This document shows positions 17,506 through 28,609 of a stretch of 64,000 nucleotides of DNA, piece by piece. Source of the stretch: an uncultured Treponema sp. (lineage in GTDB: Bacteria; Spirochaetota; Spirochaetia; Treponematales; Treponemataceae). The notes under the pieces are model-generated. The model was not told where the DNA came from. It made no database searches and saw nothing but the letters and a program-made list of their open reading frames with translations. Each line of letters opens with the position of its first letter. The stretch's first letter is position 1. The stretch covers positions 1 to 64,000 of the forward strand of contig CASGDA010000008.1 of the NCBI GenBank assembly GCA_949300145.1, written 5' to 3'. Position numbers and translations under genes: made by a program.

Positions 17506-19953
17506 TTACAGGGAAACCTTCTTCAATTTCCAGATGTCATTGACATACTCTTCGATTGTCCTGTCGGAACTGAATTTTCCGGCCCTGGCCACATTGAGAA
17601 GAGCAATCTTCGCCCATTTCCGCTTGTCAGCATACGCCTCGAGAATTTTCTCGTGGGCCTCGACATAGGCGTCAAAGTCAGCGAGCACATAATAAACATC
17701 CGGACGCTGTCCCTCAATACCATAAACAAGCGAGTCATACAGCTCCCGGAAAATAGCCTGGGTTGAGGATTCAAAGGTTCCGTCAATGAGCTGGGAAAGA
17801 ACAGACGCAAGTTTGGGGTTGCGGGCTAAATAATCCTGGGGATTATATGAGTGCTCCGAATCAATCTTCTGGATTTCCTCCGCAGTCAATCCAAAGATGA
17901 AGGCGTTTTCTTTTCCGGCTTCAGCGACAATCTCAATGTTCGCACCGTCCATTGTACCGAGGGTTACGGCTCCATTCAGCATGAATTTCATGTTGCCTGT
18001 TCCGGAAGCTTCTTTACCCGCCGTGGAAATCTGTTCGGAAACATCGGATGCGGGGAAAAGCTTTTCCGCCAGGGACACCCGGTAATTCGGGACAAAAATG
18101 ACACGGATACGGCCGCGGACACGGTAATCGTTGTTGACACGGTCAGCGACTGTATTTATCAGCTTGATGATGCTTTTCGCGCGCCTGTATCCTGAAGCGG
18201 CTTTGGCACCGAAAATAAACGTGCGCGGAATGGGATCAAAAGAAGGATCTTCCAGAATCCTGTTGTACAGGTACATTATATGAAGGATATTCAAAAGCTG
18301 TCTTTTGTACTCATGCAGACGTTTAATATGCACGTCAAAGATTGAATCAGGGTCTATGAAAATATTCTGGGTGTCTTTGAGGAAATCGGCAAGCTTCTTC
18401 TTGTTGGAATGCTTGATGCGCATGAACTCATCAAGAGACTCCGGATCATCGCTGTATTTTTCGAGGGCGCTCAACTTTGACAAATCCTTTTCCCAGCCCG
18501 GCCCGACACGCTTTGTTATAAAATCAGAAAGCTCGGGATTAGCGCATACAAGCCAACGCCGCTGGGTAACGCCGTTCGTCTTGTTGTTGAATTTTTCAGG
18601 ATAAAGCTCATACCAATCCGCAAGCTCGATTTTCTTCAGTATTTCAGTATGAAGCGCGGCGACACCGTTTACACTGAAACAGCCGACAATAGCGAGCCAG
18701 GCCATACGGATCATGCCGTCTCCGACAATCGCCATACGCTGCTGCTTTTTCCAGTCGCCGGGAAATTTCGTCCTGAGGCTGTCGCAAAAACGCCTGTTTA
18801 TTTCGGTTACAATCTGGTAAATACGCGGAAGAAGGCTCTCGAAAATGTCAATCGGCCATTTCTCAAGGGCTTCCGCAAGAATCGTGTGGTTTGTATAGGC
18901 GAAGGTTTTTGTGACAATATTCCAGGCGTCATCCCATCCGAATCCGTTCTCGTCCATCAATATACGCATCAACTCGGGGATGGCGATAACCGGATGGGTA
19001 TCATTCAACTGGACAACGTTATATTCAGGGAATTTCGTCAAATCCTTTCCGATTACACGTTTATGATAGGCGATCATATCCTGAAGGCTGGCGGAAACAA
19101 AGAAATACTGCTGTTTGAGCCTCAGCGTTTTTCCTGAAGGTCCGGAATCGTTCGGATAAAGAACCCTTGAAATATTCTCGGCATTGTTCTGTTTTTCAAC
19201 AGCCTGAAGATATTTCATATCGTTGAAAAGCTGAAGGTCAAAACCATTCGGGGAAGAAGCCTCCCAAAGGCGGAGACGGTTCACAACTTTTGTATCGAAT
19301 CCGACTATGGGCATATCATAGGGAGTGGCGGTCACTTCCTCCGCGTTGACTATTTTATAAAGGGTTTTTCCATTCGGGAGCTGCTCTGAAACGACGTTAC
19401 CGCCGAAGAGAACCTTGACCGCAAGGTCAGGACGCTTTATTTCCCAGGGATCCCGGTGAGAAAGCCAGTTGTCCGGGTATTCAACCTGATACCCGTTTTC
19501 GATGTGCTGTTCGAACATTCCGTACCGGTAACGGATACCGTAACCGTGTCCGGGATATTCGAGCGTGGCCAGCGAATCCAAAAAACAAGCGGCAAGCCGG
19601 CCGAGGCCTCCGTTACCAAGACCGGTGTCCGTTTCCTGGTCTTCAATCAGATTATAATCCATCCCGAATTCCTTCAGAACGGAAGCCACCCCATCTTTTA
19701 TTCCCAAATTGATCAAGTTATTGCCCATCGCGCGGCCCATCAGGAATTCGGCGGAAAGGTAATAAACCTGCCTGGATTTTTTATCACGGCAGACTTTTCT
19801 GTAATTCATCCAGTTGCCCTGGATTATTTCCATTACGGAAGCGGCAACCGCGTCATAAATATCATGCGGAGTTGCCTCGTCCAGACTTTTTCCGTATTGC
19901 CTTTTAAGCCTGTTTTCAATCGAACTTTTAAACTGTTCCTTGTCAAATTTCAC
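17506..19953 (-). CDS. glgP: glycogen/maltodextrin phosphorylase
   Basis: This 815-residue enzyme releases glucose 1-phosphate from alpha-1,4-glucan ends. The family motifs TGLGNGGLGRLAACFLDS, YGIRYRYGMFEQ and the pyridoxal-phosphate lysine segment EASGTGNMKFMLNGA are present, and the length fits. I chose the GTG at 19953 because GAGGAG lies 8-13 bases before it; the in-frame ORF extends further but has no other supported start. It lies 71 bases after glgX, so the two probably form a glycogen-breakdown operon. Confidence 0.95.
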   Translation of the reverse strand: MKFDKEQFKSSIENRLKRQYGKSLDEATPHDIYDAVAASVMEIIQGNWMNYRKVCRDKKSRQVYYLSAEFLMGRAMGNNLINLGIKDGVASVLKEFGMDYNLIEDQETDTGLGNGGLGRLAACFLDSLATLEYPGHGYGIRYRYGMFEQHIENGYQVEYPDNWLSHRDPWEIKRPDLAVKVLFGGNVVSEQLPNGKTLYKIVNAEEVTATPYDMPIVGFDTKVVNRLRLWEASSPNGFDLQLFNDMKYLQAVEKQNNAENISRVLYPNDSGPSGKTLRLKQQYFFVSASLQDMIAYHKRVIGKDLTKFPEYNVVQLNDTHPVIAIPELMRILMDENGFGWDDAWNIVTKTFAYTNHTILAEALEKWPIDIFESLLPRIYQIVTEINRRFCDSLRTKFPGDWKKQQRMAIVGDGMIRMAWLAIVGCFSVNGVAALHTEILKKIELADWYELYPEKFNNKTNGVTQRRWLVCANPELSDFITKRVGPGWEKDLSKLSALEKYSDDPESLDEFMRIKHSNKKKLADFLKDTQNIFIDPDSIFDVHIKRLHEYKRQLLNILHIMYLYNRILEDPSFDPIPRTFIFGAKAASGYRRAKSIIKLINTVADRVNNDYRVRGRIRVIFVPNYRVSLAEKLFPASDVSEQISTAGKEASGTGNMKFMLNGAVTLGTMDGANIEIVAEAGKENAFIFGLTAEEIQKIDSEHSYNPQDYLARNPKLASVLSQLIDGTFESSTQAIFRELYDSLVYGIEGQRPDVYYVLADFDAYVEAHEKILEAYADKRKWAKIALLNVARAGKFSSDRTIEEYVNDIWKLKKVSL

Positions 19954-20024
19954 GCTGTCTCTCTCCTCTGTGAAACAAAACGGTGAACAACCGTTTTTCC
20001 AGCCCAATTTTAGTCAATTCCGCA

Positions 20025-22181
20025 CTATTTTAACTGAATTTTTGAAATAAATACAACCGTACTTCTTGAAAGTATCACATATTTTTTCTGATTTTGAAGG
20101 CATTCTTCATTGTTTTTATCCAGAATATCATCCGGCGACGGCCGGGAAGTATCTATAACACGGCACCAGCCCTTTCCTTCCGGCGGATCGGGGATGGTTG
20201 CCGTTATGTCTTTACGGGTCGCGTTGCACATTATAAATATGTCGTTGTCATCAAATTCCGCCATCGTCGCCGCGGAATTCCCCATCAGCAGATAGGCGAT
20301 AAAGTTATCCGGACTTTCCCAATCCTCCGGTTCCCCGTCAGAGGAAAACCAGGTTATATCCGACGCACCGCGCATACTCAGATTCTTGCCTTTGAAAAAG
20401 TCCGTTCGGGTAAACACGGGATGGGTTTTCCTGAATTCAATCAGCATTCTGACGAACCGGAAAATCCCTGAATTCTTTTCTTTCAGAGACCAGTCCATCC
20501 AGGAAATTTCAGAATCCTGGCAGTAAGCGTTGTTGTTTCCGTTCTGGGTTCGTCTTATCTCATCACCCATCAACAGCATTGGGGTTCCTATAGCAAGCAG
20601 GAGGGAACACATGAAATTTTTTATCTGCCGTTCCCGTATCCGCTCAATTTCGGGATTTTCCGTGGGCCCTTCAAAGCCATAATTAAAACTGATATTGTTG
20701 TTGCTTCCGTCCCGGTTTGATTCGCCGTTCTCATCATTGTGCTTGCCGTTATAAGAAACCAAATCATTCATCGTAAACCCGTCATGACAGGTCACGAAAT
20801 TAATCGAATGGTAGGGTTTCCTTCCGCTCTGCATATACAGATCCGATGAGCCGGCCATACGGGTCGCAAACTGGAAAACAGCGCCGGAATCACCGCGCCA
20901 GAACCTTCTCACATCATCCCGGAAACGGTCGTTCCATTCCGCCCACCGTCCGCCGGGGAAGGCTCCGACCTGGTACGCCCCGCCCGCGTCCCAGGCTTCG
21001 GCTATTATTTTCGTTTTGGAAAGAACCGGGTCTTCGGCTATTCCTTCCAGGAGAGGGGGATTCCCCAGAATTTCCCCGGTGCGTCCCCTGCTTAAAATCG
21101 AGCCCAGATCAAAGCGGAAACCGTCCACATGCATTTCACATACCCAATAATGAAGGCAGTCCAGAATGAAATTCCTGCACACAGGATGATTGCAATTCAT
21201 GGTGTTTCCGCATCCGGAGAAATTCCGGTAATAGCGTTTGTTGTCCTCAAGCATATAATAAATGGAATTGTCAAAACCACGGAAAGAAAAGGTTACGCCC
21301 CTCTCGTTTCCCTCGGCGGTATGGTTGAACACAATATCCAGAATCACCTCAATGCCGACCTTATGAAGCTCCCTGACCATTTCCTTGAATTCATCTACAT
21401 GGCTTGAACCGCCCTGGCGGCTGGAATAACCTATTTTCGGCGCGAAAAAAGCGATTGTGCTGTATCCCCAGTAATTCTTCAAAAGCCTACCTGTCCGCGG
21501 GTTTTTACGGTCGCATTCATTCTCATCGAATTCGTTGACAGGGAGAAGCTCAACGCTGGTGATTCCGAGTTCCTTCAGATACGGGATGGCCTCGATTATA
21601 CCACGGTATGTTCCGGCGGCGGAAAATCCTCCGGATGAATGGGCTGTCAAGCCCCGCACGTGCATTTCATAAATAATGGCTGTGCGCAACGGATAATTCA
21701 AAGGGACATCGCCCTGCCAGTCGAAATCGCCGTCATCCACAACGACACATTTCGGGAAACCTTCCGCCGTGCGGAAATGGTTATACACCAAATCCGGGTC
21801 AAAATCAGGCTTACGCCAGGGTCTGTTTCTGAGAGAGCTGAAAATAGAATCCCCGGTGACAGCTTTCGCATAGGGATCTATCAAATATTTATTTGCATTG
21901 AATCTTATCCCTTCATTGGGGAAAAACGGGCCGTCAACCCTGTAAAGATACAGGGTATCTTTTTTTAAACCCTTGACAAAAACATGCCAGACATCACCCG
22001 TCTTATTCACTTCCTCGTCAAAAACATAAGACACGGAGGGTTCACTGTCCGCGGCTTTTTCAAAAAGCTCCAAAATAACTCCCGTTCCATTCCGGGAAAA
22101 AACGCTGAAATTCACCCCGTCCCGGGTAACAGAAGTACCAAGGGGGAGAGGTTTACCGGGTAAAAACTGAAGATTTTCCAT
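20025..22181 (-). CDS. glgX: glycogen debranching enzyme, GlgX/isoamylase type
   Basis: A GH13 enzyme that hydrolyses alpha-1,6 branches. Residues 1-110 form the CBM48 N-terminal domain (GTSVTRDGVNFSVFSR). The barrel carries VILDIVFNHTAEG, the nucleophile segment DGFRFDLGSIL, the acid/base segment IIAEAWDAGG, and VTCHDGFT with the transition-state Asp. From ATG 22181 (MENLQFLPGK) it has 718 residues. The start is chosen by homology because neither this ATG nor the one at 22226 has a Shine-Dalgarno. It works with glgP to convert glycogen to glucose 1-phosphate and glucose. Confidence 0.9.
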   Translation of the reverse strand: MENLQFLPGKPLPLGTSVTRDGVNFSVFSRNGTGVILELFEKAADSEPSVSYVFDEEVNKTGDVWHVFVKGLKKDTLYLYRVDGPFFPNEGIRFNANKYLIDPYAKAVTGDSIFSSLRNRPWRKPDFDPDLVYNHFRTAEGFPKCVVVDDGDFDWQGDVPLNYPLRTAIIYEMHVRGLTAHSSGGFSAAGTYRGIIEAIPYLKELGITSVELLPVNEFDENECDRKNPRTGRLLKNYWGYSTIAFFAPKIGYSSRQGGSSHVDEFKEMVRELHKVGIEVILDIVFNHTAEGNERGVTFSFRGFDNSIYYMLEDNKRYYRNFSGCGNTMNCNHPVCRNFILDCLHYWVCEMHVDGFRFDLGSILSRGRTGEILGNPPLLEGIAEDPVLSKTKIIAEAWDAGGAYQVGAFPGGRWAEWNDRFRDDVRRFWRGDSGAVFQFATRMAGSSDLYMQSGRKPYHSINFVTCHDGFTMNDLVSYNGKHNDENGESNRDGSNNNISFNYGFEGPTENPEIERIRERQIKNFMCSLLLAIGTPMLLMGDEIRRTQNGNNNAYCQDSEISWMDWSLKEKNSGIFRFVRMLIEFRKTHPVFTRTDFFKGKNLSMRGASDITWFSSDGEPEDWESPDNFIAYLLMGNSAATMAEFDDNDIFIMCNATRKDITATIPDPPEGKGWCRVIDTSRPSPDDILDKNNEECLQNQKKYVILSRSTVVFISKIQLK

Positions 22182-22314
22182 ACCACAAATATCCGGATAA
22201 AAACTTGTTGTATTAAATAATACCATGTTTGGAAAAAATATGCTAGAATTTATCCTGAAAGCGACGAATTTAAGGCTTTTTTTGAGGCAAAACAGTTAAT
22301 TTTAAGGAAACAGC

Positions 22315-25206
22315 ATGAAAAATAAACTTATCGCAGGCTTTATAAAAAAATACATCACCGAAAACAACGTTGTTTTCGTTTTTCCTTCGGAAATAGCCGC
22401 CAGGATGTGGCAGGAAAAAGCCCTGGACTTCCTGCCTGAAGCCGTCATCCCTGACGAAAGATTCACAGCCTGGGACCAATTCAAGCGGGAGAATGCGGAA
22501 AAATCCGCCCCGGGATACACGGTTATCCCTGAATGCGCCAGGGAATTCTACGCGGAAGATCTTCTCCGCAGAAACAGGGAAGAAGCCCTTGCGGGAAAGG
22601 AACCGCTGCTTAAAGCCGTTATTCCGCCCGAATTCGCGGCGAAATCAAGTTTTTTCAGCTCCTGGATTTCAAATATCCTTCCGCAACTCGAATCCTGGAG
22701 TGAAAAGGCATCCCGCCCTCCCCACAAGCTGAAATATATTCCGGAAGCAAACAGAAACGACGGCGAAACCCGGGATTTGGATTTTATAAAAGCCGATTAC
22801 AGGAATTTCCTCGACAGACACAGAATTCTGGAAAGCTCATGGAGCAGGAATTTTTCAGGAAGCGGCGGCAAAAAATATATCATTCTTTTTTTTGAAGCGA
22901 TAGAGGATTTTTCAGACTACTGCAGCGCGCTGCAGCCGTCTGTCCTCACGCTGACGGACGGCAATTTTCCGGAGGCCGGGGATTTACCGCGGAATTCAGC
23001 CGTGACGGTTCCTCCCTTCGCAATTTTCAATCCGGTAATGGAAGAATACGGGAATTTCAGGGAAGAATTCAAATACACAGCACTGAAAATCGAAAAACTC
23101 CTGATGGACGGAGAAAACCCGGGAGACATCGCCGTCAGTTTGAATAACACGGAAACCAACAGTCCTTATTTCACAAGGGAATTTGACATACGGGGTATAC
23201 CCTATACACTGCGCTCCGGGTATATTCTTGGAAAAGGCAAAACAGGAAGGGTTTTCTCTTTAATCCGACAATGCAGCACCGAGGATTTTTCCTTCCGTTC
23301 TTTGAAGAACCTTGTTTACCTGAAGACACTTCCGTGGAAGTCACCCGGTCTGCCGGAAAAGCTTATTCAGTTCGGGATTGAAAACCACTGCGTAAGCTCA
23401 TGGCGGGAAAAAGGTGAAAAAAACACCACAGACATATGGGAGACGGCATTTAAAATATCAAACTCACTGCCGGATTCAAGGCTCACGGATTGGTACAGGA
23501 AACTGAAAAAAAGCATAAAGGCCATAACTTCCGCCAAGACATTTTCAGGGCTCAGAACCGCCTGGTTTATTTTCAGGAATGATTTTCTTGACATTACGAA
23601 AATGAGGGAGGAGGACAACAGGGAGTTGTCCCGTTGTATTGAAGAACTGGCTGAGCTTTCGGAGCTGGAAAAAGAATATTCAGAGTGCATCCCGGAAGAT
23701 CCTGTCTCATTTTTTATCAACAGGCTGAATAAAAAAATATATGTCCCGAAAAAGCCGTCAGGAGGAGGCGTCAGTATTTTTCCGTACAGGGTTGCGGCGG
23801 GGACGCCATTCAAATTCCATTTTGTGGCGGGCGTTTCACAGGAAGATTCAACTGTACTGTACCAACAGTTGAAATTCCTGCGCAAGGACAAAAGGGAGCA
23901 GCTGCTCGCACAGGAGACAGACGCCTCCGACGCATTCTTTTCCCTGTATCTGTGCGGGGCGGAGAACGTCTTTTTTTCCTCTTCACGCAGATCGGCGGAC
24001 GGTTACAAAACGCCGCACAATGCTTTTTACAGGCCGGAAGGAAGCATTCCCGCGGCGGAGCAGAATGATTTACCGCGAATTGCCTTACCGGAAGATCCCT
24101 TTTTATCGGAAGAGGAAGGGAAAGTTCCTTCCCGCATTTATCCCGTACAAAAAACCGGATATCAGTTTTATTCGGCGCAACAGCCGCGCGAAAGATTCTC
24201 GTTTTTACGTACACCTTTTTCCGGCAACTGCAGCCCGGAGACAATTTCTGAAATCAAAAACAGAATCAGCAGGATACAAATAACCGGGAACGGCAGTCTG
24301 AGGGTTTCATCAATGGATTTAAAGAATTTCTCCGGCTGCGGTGCAAAATGGTTTCTGGCAAAAATCGCGGATTTAAAAAGAGAAGGCTTCTCCGCCGAAC
24401 TTATAGATGAAAGACAGCTCGGGCTTGTTTTTCACTCAGTACTTAAAAATATTTATGAATTCATACAGAAAAACGACAAGACCTTTTTATCATCACACCT
24501 GGATATGTATATGAAGGAAGCTTCCCGTTTTGCGGAAAAGGCCGCACTGGAGAATATTGACTTCAAAGGCCCTCTCACGGCACCGATACTCTCAACACTT
24601 ACAGCCAGAATTACGGAAGGAGTCGCGGCTGTACTTCTGGAGGATGCCGGAAAGCTGGATAATTTTATACCTGCCCTGTTGGAAGGGAAGCTTTCATTTG
24701 AATCGGAAGGGATGGAGTTTTTCGGTATAATAGACAGAATGTCCGTAAGCCGGGCTACAGGGGACGCCGTAATAATAGACTACAAAAGCGGTTCAAATTA
24801 TCCGCGGTACGGCGACTATGAAGTACAAAACGGAAAAATGAATGATTTTCAGATTCCTTTATACATCCTGCTCGCGGAAAACTCAAGGGAAAGTCCTGTC
24901 GCCGGGCGACGGGTACAACAGGCATGGATTTTCAGCATCAGGCAGCAAAAATACATTCCTGTATTGAATGACAAAGATGATCAGGAATTCTCAGGTATTT
25001 TCAATTCCAGAACAAAATCATGGGAGTCAGTTGAAGAGTTCAAACCGTCAATGGATGCTCTGAAAAAAGCCGCAGAGGATTTCCGGCAGGCGGTCACAAA
25101 TTACAATTTCACTTCCGGAGACTTTGACTGGAAACGGTGCGCCGCGTGTGAATACAACGGAATATGCAGACAGACATACTCTGTAAAACCTGCCGCAAAC
25201 GGATAA
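22315..25206 (+). CDS. AddB-like nuclease subunit (PD-(D/E)XK, 4Fe-4S)
   Basis: A 963-residue protein paired with an AddA-type helicase. No Walker A motif is visible, as expected for an AddB with an inactive helicase fold. The C-terminal nuclease domain has FSGCGAKWFL (Cys675), GLVFHSVLKNIYEF, and GIIDRM followed by AVIIDYKSG (catalytic Asp and Lys). The tail CAACEYNGIC gives Cys942, Cys945 and Cys951, which with Cys675 match the four-Cys iron-sulfur staple of AddB. The predicted role is resection of double-strand DNA ends. AAGGA precedes the ATG. Family divergence is high, so a RexB-type name is equally possible. Confidence 0.8.
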   Translation: MKNKLIAGFIKKYITENNVVFVFPSEIAARMWQEKALDFLPEAVIPDERFTAWDQFKRENAEKSAPGYTVIPECAREFYAEDLLRRNREEALAGKEPLLKAVIPPEFAAKSSFFSSWISNILPQLESWSEKASRPPHKLKYIPEANRNDGETRDLDFIKADYRNFLDRHRILESSWSRNFSGSGGKKYIILFFEAIEDFSDYCSALQPSVLTLTDGNFPEAGDLPRNSAVTVPPFAIFNPVMEEYGNFREEFKYTALKIEKLLMDGENPGDIAVSLNNTETNSPYFTREFDIRGIPYTLRSGYILGKGKTGRVFSLIRQCSTEDFSFRSLKNLVYLKTLPWKSPGLPEKLIQFGIENHCVSSWREKGEKNTTDIWETAFKISNSLPDSRLTDWYRKLKKSIKAITSAKTFSGLRTAWFIFRNDFLDITKMREEDNRELSRCIEELAELSELEKEYSECIPEDPVSFFINRLNKKIYVPKKPSGGGVSIFPYRVAAGTPFKFHFVAGVSQEDSTVLYQQLKFLRKDKREQLLAQETDASDAFFSLYLCGAENVFFSSSRRSADGYKTPHNAFYRPEGSIPAAEQNDLPRIALPEDPFLSEEEGKVPSRIYPVQKTGYQFYSAQQPRERFSFLRTPFSGNCSPETISEIKNRISRIQITGNGSLRVSSMDLKNFSGCGAKWFLAKIADLKREGFSAELIDERQLGLVFHSVLKNIYEFIQKNDKTFLSSHLDMYMKEASRFAEKAALENIDFKGPLTAPILSTLTARITEGVAAVLLEDAGKLDNFIPALLEGKLSFESEGMEFFGIIDRMSVSRATGDAVIIDYKSGSNYPRYGDYEVQNGKMNDFQIPLYILLAENSRESPVAGRRVQQAWIFSIRQQKYIPVLNDKDDQEFSGIFNSRTKSWESVEEFKPSMDALKKAAEDFRQAVTNYNFTSGDFDWKRCAACEYNGICRQTYSVKPAANG

Positions 25207-25237
25207 ATGACAACATAAAAAACGGACGGAATATTTT

Positions 25238-28200
25238 ATGAAAACTTACAGGCAACAAATAGAAAATCTCAACGACACGCAGAAAAAAGCCGTTGAAATA
25301 AGCTGCAACGCTGTCATCGCGGCCGGCGCAGGTTCAGGCAAAACGAAGGTTCTGGCGTCCAGATTCCTGCATCTCTTGACACAGAAAAAAATACCTGTGG
25401 ATGAAATACTGGCATTGACTTTCACCCGCAAAGCGGCCGCGGAAATGCGCACCAGGATTTATTCAACGCTTATGGAAACGGAGGAGCCGGAGGCGAAGGA
25501 GGCCGCCGGAGAATTTTTTTCCGCAAGAATCGAAACCATCGACTCTTTCTGCGCTTCAATCTGCAGGGACGCCTGCCGGACATACGGGGTCACGCCTGAC
25601 TTCACGATTGATGATGAAGCAATATCGCAGGCCGCGGAAAAGAAAGCCCTGGAATTCATTCTGGCGAACAGGAATTCTGATGCGGTGCGGTCCATGCTGA
25701 AGAAATTCGCGTTGAAGGATTTACCGGCAAAACTTTTCGTGGAAATAATGAAAAATTATTCTTCAATATCGTCCCCGCTGGATTTTGAAGAAATAATGAA
25801 AACTCAATTGAAAAAGACAAAAGAATATTTTGTTTCCACAGCAAAGAGAATAAACAGCCTGATTGAAGATCTGCGTTCATTTGATGAACAGAAAAATTCT
25901 TCCACCTGGAATGAATTGCAGGAAGCATTACAGGCGGATTGTTCGCCGCCTGATATCAGCGGCAGAAATGAAATCGTGACTTTCATTAAACATTGCGCAG
26001 GCATAAACAATGTTCCCAACAGAATAAACGTGATAAAAGGAACAAAGAAGGAACTGGCAGAGGAAATGGAAAAGCTGCTTCCCCTGGCAAATTATATTCT
26101 AAACAAAAATATAATAGAAGAAACCTTCGGACTTCTTTCGGAGTTTCAGGAAATATTTAATGATGAGAAAAGAAAGTCAGGTGTATTGACTTTCCGGGAT
26201 GTTTCCATGATGGCGGTAGACGCACTGAAGAACGATAAAACCTTGAGAAACTTTTACAAGAATTCTTTCAGGAATATAATGATAGACGAATTCCAGGACA
26301 ACAATTCCATTCAGAGGGATTTACTTTATCTGATTTCGGAGGATGACGCGAAAAGCCTGAAAACCGGGGCGGACGTACCTGAAGCCCGCAACCTTACGGA
26401 AAACAAGCTTTTCTTTGTGGGTGATGAAAAACAGTCGATATATCTTTTCAGGGGGGCGGACGTTTCCGTTTTCCGCAAACTGAAAAATGATCTGGGGAAC
26501 AGTTCGGAGATGCCCCAGCTTTCTGTAAATTACAGAACTGAAAAAGAACTCCTGGAAACGTTCAATACAATATTCCCGCATATTTTCCCAGCGTCCACGG
26601 AATCAAATCCTGCACCGGAATATGAGGCTGAATTTATTCCGGTGGACGCGGCCATATCCACGGCAGGCTGTACACCGGGATTTGAAATATTACTCGCTGC
26701 GGAAGAAAATTTCAAAGATGAAAAAACCAATTACATGGATAAAACGGACACAGAGGCTGATGAAGTTGCGCTGCGGATAAAGAAACTTGTGGACGAAGGT
26801 TTTCCTGTAAGAAATGAATCACGTCCGGGTTCGACACGTCCCTGTACTTACAACGACATTGCAATCCTATTCAGAAGCACTGCAAAGCAAAGACATTTTG
26901 AGAGGCATTTGAGGAATTACGGAATCCCATATCAAAGTGAAGCGGTATCAGGATTATTCGCAGACGCGCCTGCAAACGACATATACGCATTCCTCCGTCT
27001 CGCTTTAAATCCTGAAGACACATATTCGTATATGACCGCGCTCCATTCTCCTTTTGTTGCCGCAGACGACGAAACATTCACAAGAATATTACTGGCAAGG
27101 GCCGAGTCGAAGGATTCAGACTGCGAATTCAACGGACCGTTTTCGGAAGAAGACTTGCGTTATGTTTCCCCCTCATGTACAGAAAGATTTAAACGGGCTT
27201 CGGTTTTATACAACGATATAAAAGAGAACATGGACAAGCTTCCGGTGACAGAGCTTGTTTCAAAACTATGGTACGAATACGGATACAGATATAATTTAGT
27301 ATGCGAACCTGATTTGCTTCATTATGCGGAAATATACGATTATTTATTTGAACTTGCCCGTCAGGCGGACGCACAGTCCCTTTCGCTTGCTGAATTTCTG
27401 GACAAGCTTGAAGAAAAAAATATAAGCGGGGAAAAATTCGATGAAATAGACATTCCCGCAGGGAGGAAAGGCGGAGTCCACCTCATGACGGTGCATAAAA
27501 GCAAAGGGCTGGAATTTCCTGTTGTCTTCATAGTGGATGCAGGGAACAAGGGGCGCACGGAAACAAACGACAAGCCTTTTTATTTCTCGAACGAAAACCA
27601 GGTAACAATAAACACGGAAGCGCCTGAAGAATTAAAAAACATAAAAAACGCCGGAGGAAATTTCTTTTACAACGAAGCGCAAAAAGAAAACAACGCAAAA
27701 AGGAAAGCTGAAATACGCAGGCTCTTATACGTCGCCGTCACAAGGGCGGAAATAAAAATATTTGTAAGCGGAAATTTCAGTCTAAAAGTAAAGGAGCCTG
27801 TTGAAGAAGAAAGAACGGAAGAACAGCTCAGGAAAATTCTGGAGGACCAGTTTTCCCAGGAAACAAAACAGGATCCCTCCAAAGTTTCTTTTTTTGACCT
27901 GCTCCTTCCGGCCGTGATAAAAGCAGGGGAAAAAAGCAGGGGAATAAAAATACGGGAGATTCTTCCCAAGCAGGAAAGAAAATCAAAAAAAGACTCAAAA
28001 AGAGAATCCGCCGGATTTTCCTACGGTCCGGAACCTGTCATTTATAAACCGCAGGAACAAAAAAGATATACAGCCAGCACGCTGCATGAAATCACCGGCG
28101 GAACGGATACAACAGCGCAGGCATATGATACGGATGCCCATGCAGAAGACTTCTTTGACAAATACGACATAGACCCGGCTGAATTCGGAAGTTATGTGCA

Positions 28201-28609
28201 TGCGGTTATAGAATCAGGTTTTACAGGAAAGCCGGCACGCATTCCCGCGGAAATCCGCGGCGAAGCGCAGAAACTGGCTGACAGATTTTTTGCCTCCGAA
28301 ACAGGGATCGCGGCGAAAAACGCTTCCTGGAGGAAAATCGAATACGGGTTTTTATCCAAAATAAAAACAAACGGCATTCCGGATAATTCAATCATATCCG
28401 GAAAAATGGATTTGATTTTTGAGTCAAACGGTGATTTATTCATAGTGGATTACAAAACAGACAGGATGGAAAATCCGGAAATCCACCGTCCGCAGCTGAG
28501 GCTTTACGCCGAGGCAGCGGAGCGGATGTTCAGACAGGAATTCCCTGGTGCAAAAATAAAACCCATACTTTATTACTTGAGGACAGGAAATACCGTGGAA
28601 ATAACTTAG
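25238..28609 (+). CDS. addA: AddA-like UvrD/Rep helicase-nuclease
   Basis: A 1123-residue SF1A helicase with a fused C-terminal nuclease. Motifs: I AAGAGSGKT (28-36), Ia ALTFTRKAAAEM, II MIDEFQDN, III VGDEKQSIYLFRGAD, IV SVNYRTE, V TVHKSKGLEFPVVF, and VI LYVAVTRAE. The nuclease domain has GSYVHAVIESG and DLFIVDYKTDR (about 1066-1076), with SGKMDLIF supplying the other acidic residue. It lies 31 bases after the AddB-like gene. Together they should form a two-nuclease AddAB-type complex that loads the recombinase; I saw no RecBCD alternative here. Confidence 0.88.
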   Translation: MKTYRQQIENLNDTQKKAVEISCNAVIAAGAGSGKTKVLASRFLHLLTQKKIPVDEILALTFTRKAAAEMRTRIYSTLMETEEPEAKEAAGEFFSARIETIDSFCASICRDACRTYGVTPDFTIDDEAISQAAEKKALEFILANRNSDAVRSMLKKFALKDLPAKLFVEIMKNYSSISSPLDFEEIMKTQLKKTKEYFVSTAKRINSLIEDLRSFDEQKNSSTWNELQEALQADCSPPDISGRNEIVTFIKHCAGINNVPNRINVIKGTKKELAEEMEKLLPLANYILNKNIIEETFGLLSEFQEIFNDEKRKSGVLTFRDVSMMAVDALKNDKTLRNFYKNSFRNIMIDEFQDNNSIQRDLLYLISEDDAKSLKTGADVPEARNLTENKLFFVGDEKQSIYLFRGADVSVFRKLKNDLGNSSEMPQLSVNYRTEKELLETFNTIFPHIFPASTESNPAPEYEAEFIPVDAAISTAGCTPGFEILLAAEENFKDEKTNYMDKTDTEADEVALRIKKLVDEGFPVRNESRPGSTRPCTYNDIAILFRSTAKQRHFERHLRNYGIPYQSEAVSGLFADAPANDIYAFLRLALNPEDTYSYMTALHSPFVAADDETFTRILLARAESKDSDCEFNGPFSEEDLRYVSPSCTERFKRASVLYNDIKENMDKLPVTELVSKLWYEYGYRYNLVCEPDLLHYAEIYDYLFELARQADAQSLSLAEFLDKLEEKNISGEKFDEIDIPAGRKGGVHLMTVHKSKGLEFPVVFIVDAGNKGRTETNDKPFYFSNENQVTINTEAPEELKNIKNAGGNFFYNEAQKENNAKRKAEIRRLLYVAVTRAEIKIFVSGNFSLKVKEPVEEERTEEQLRKILEDQFSQETKQDPSKVSFFDLLLPAVIKAGEKSRGIKIREILPKQERKSKKDSKRESAGFSYGPEPVIYKPQEQKRYTASTLHEITGGTDTTAQAYDTDAHAEDFFDKYDIDPAEFGSYVHAVIESGFTGKPARIPAEIRGEAQKLADRFFASETGIAAKNASWRKIEYGFLSKIKTNGIPDNSIISGKMDLIFESNGDLFIVDYKTDRMENPEIHRPQLRLYAEAAERMFRQEFPGAKIKPILYYLRTGNTVEIT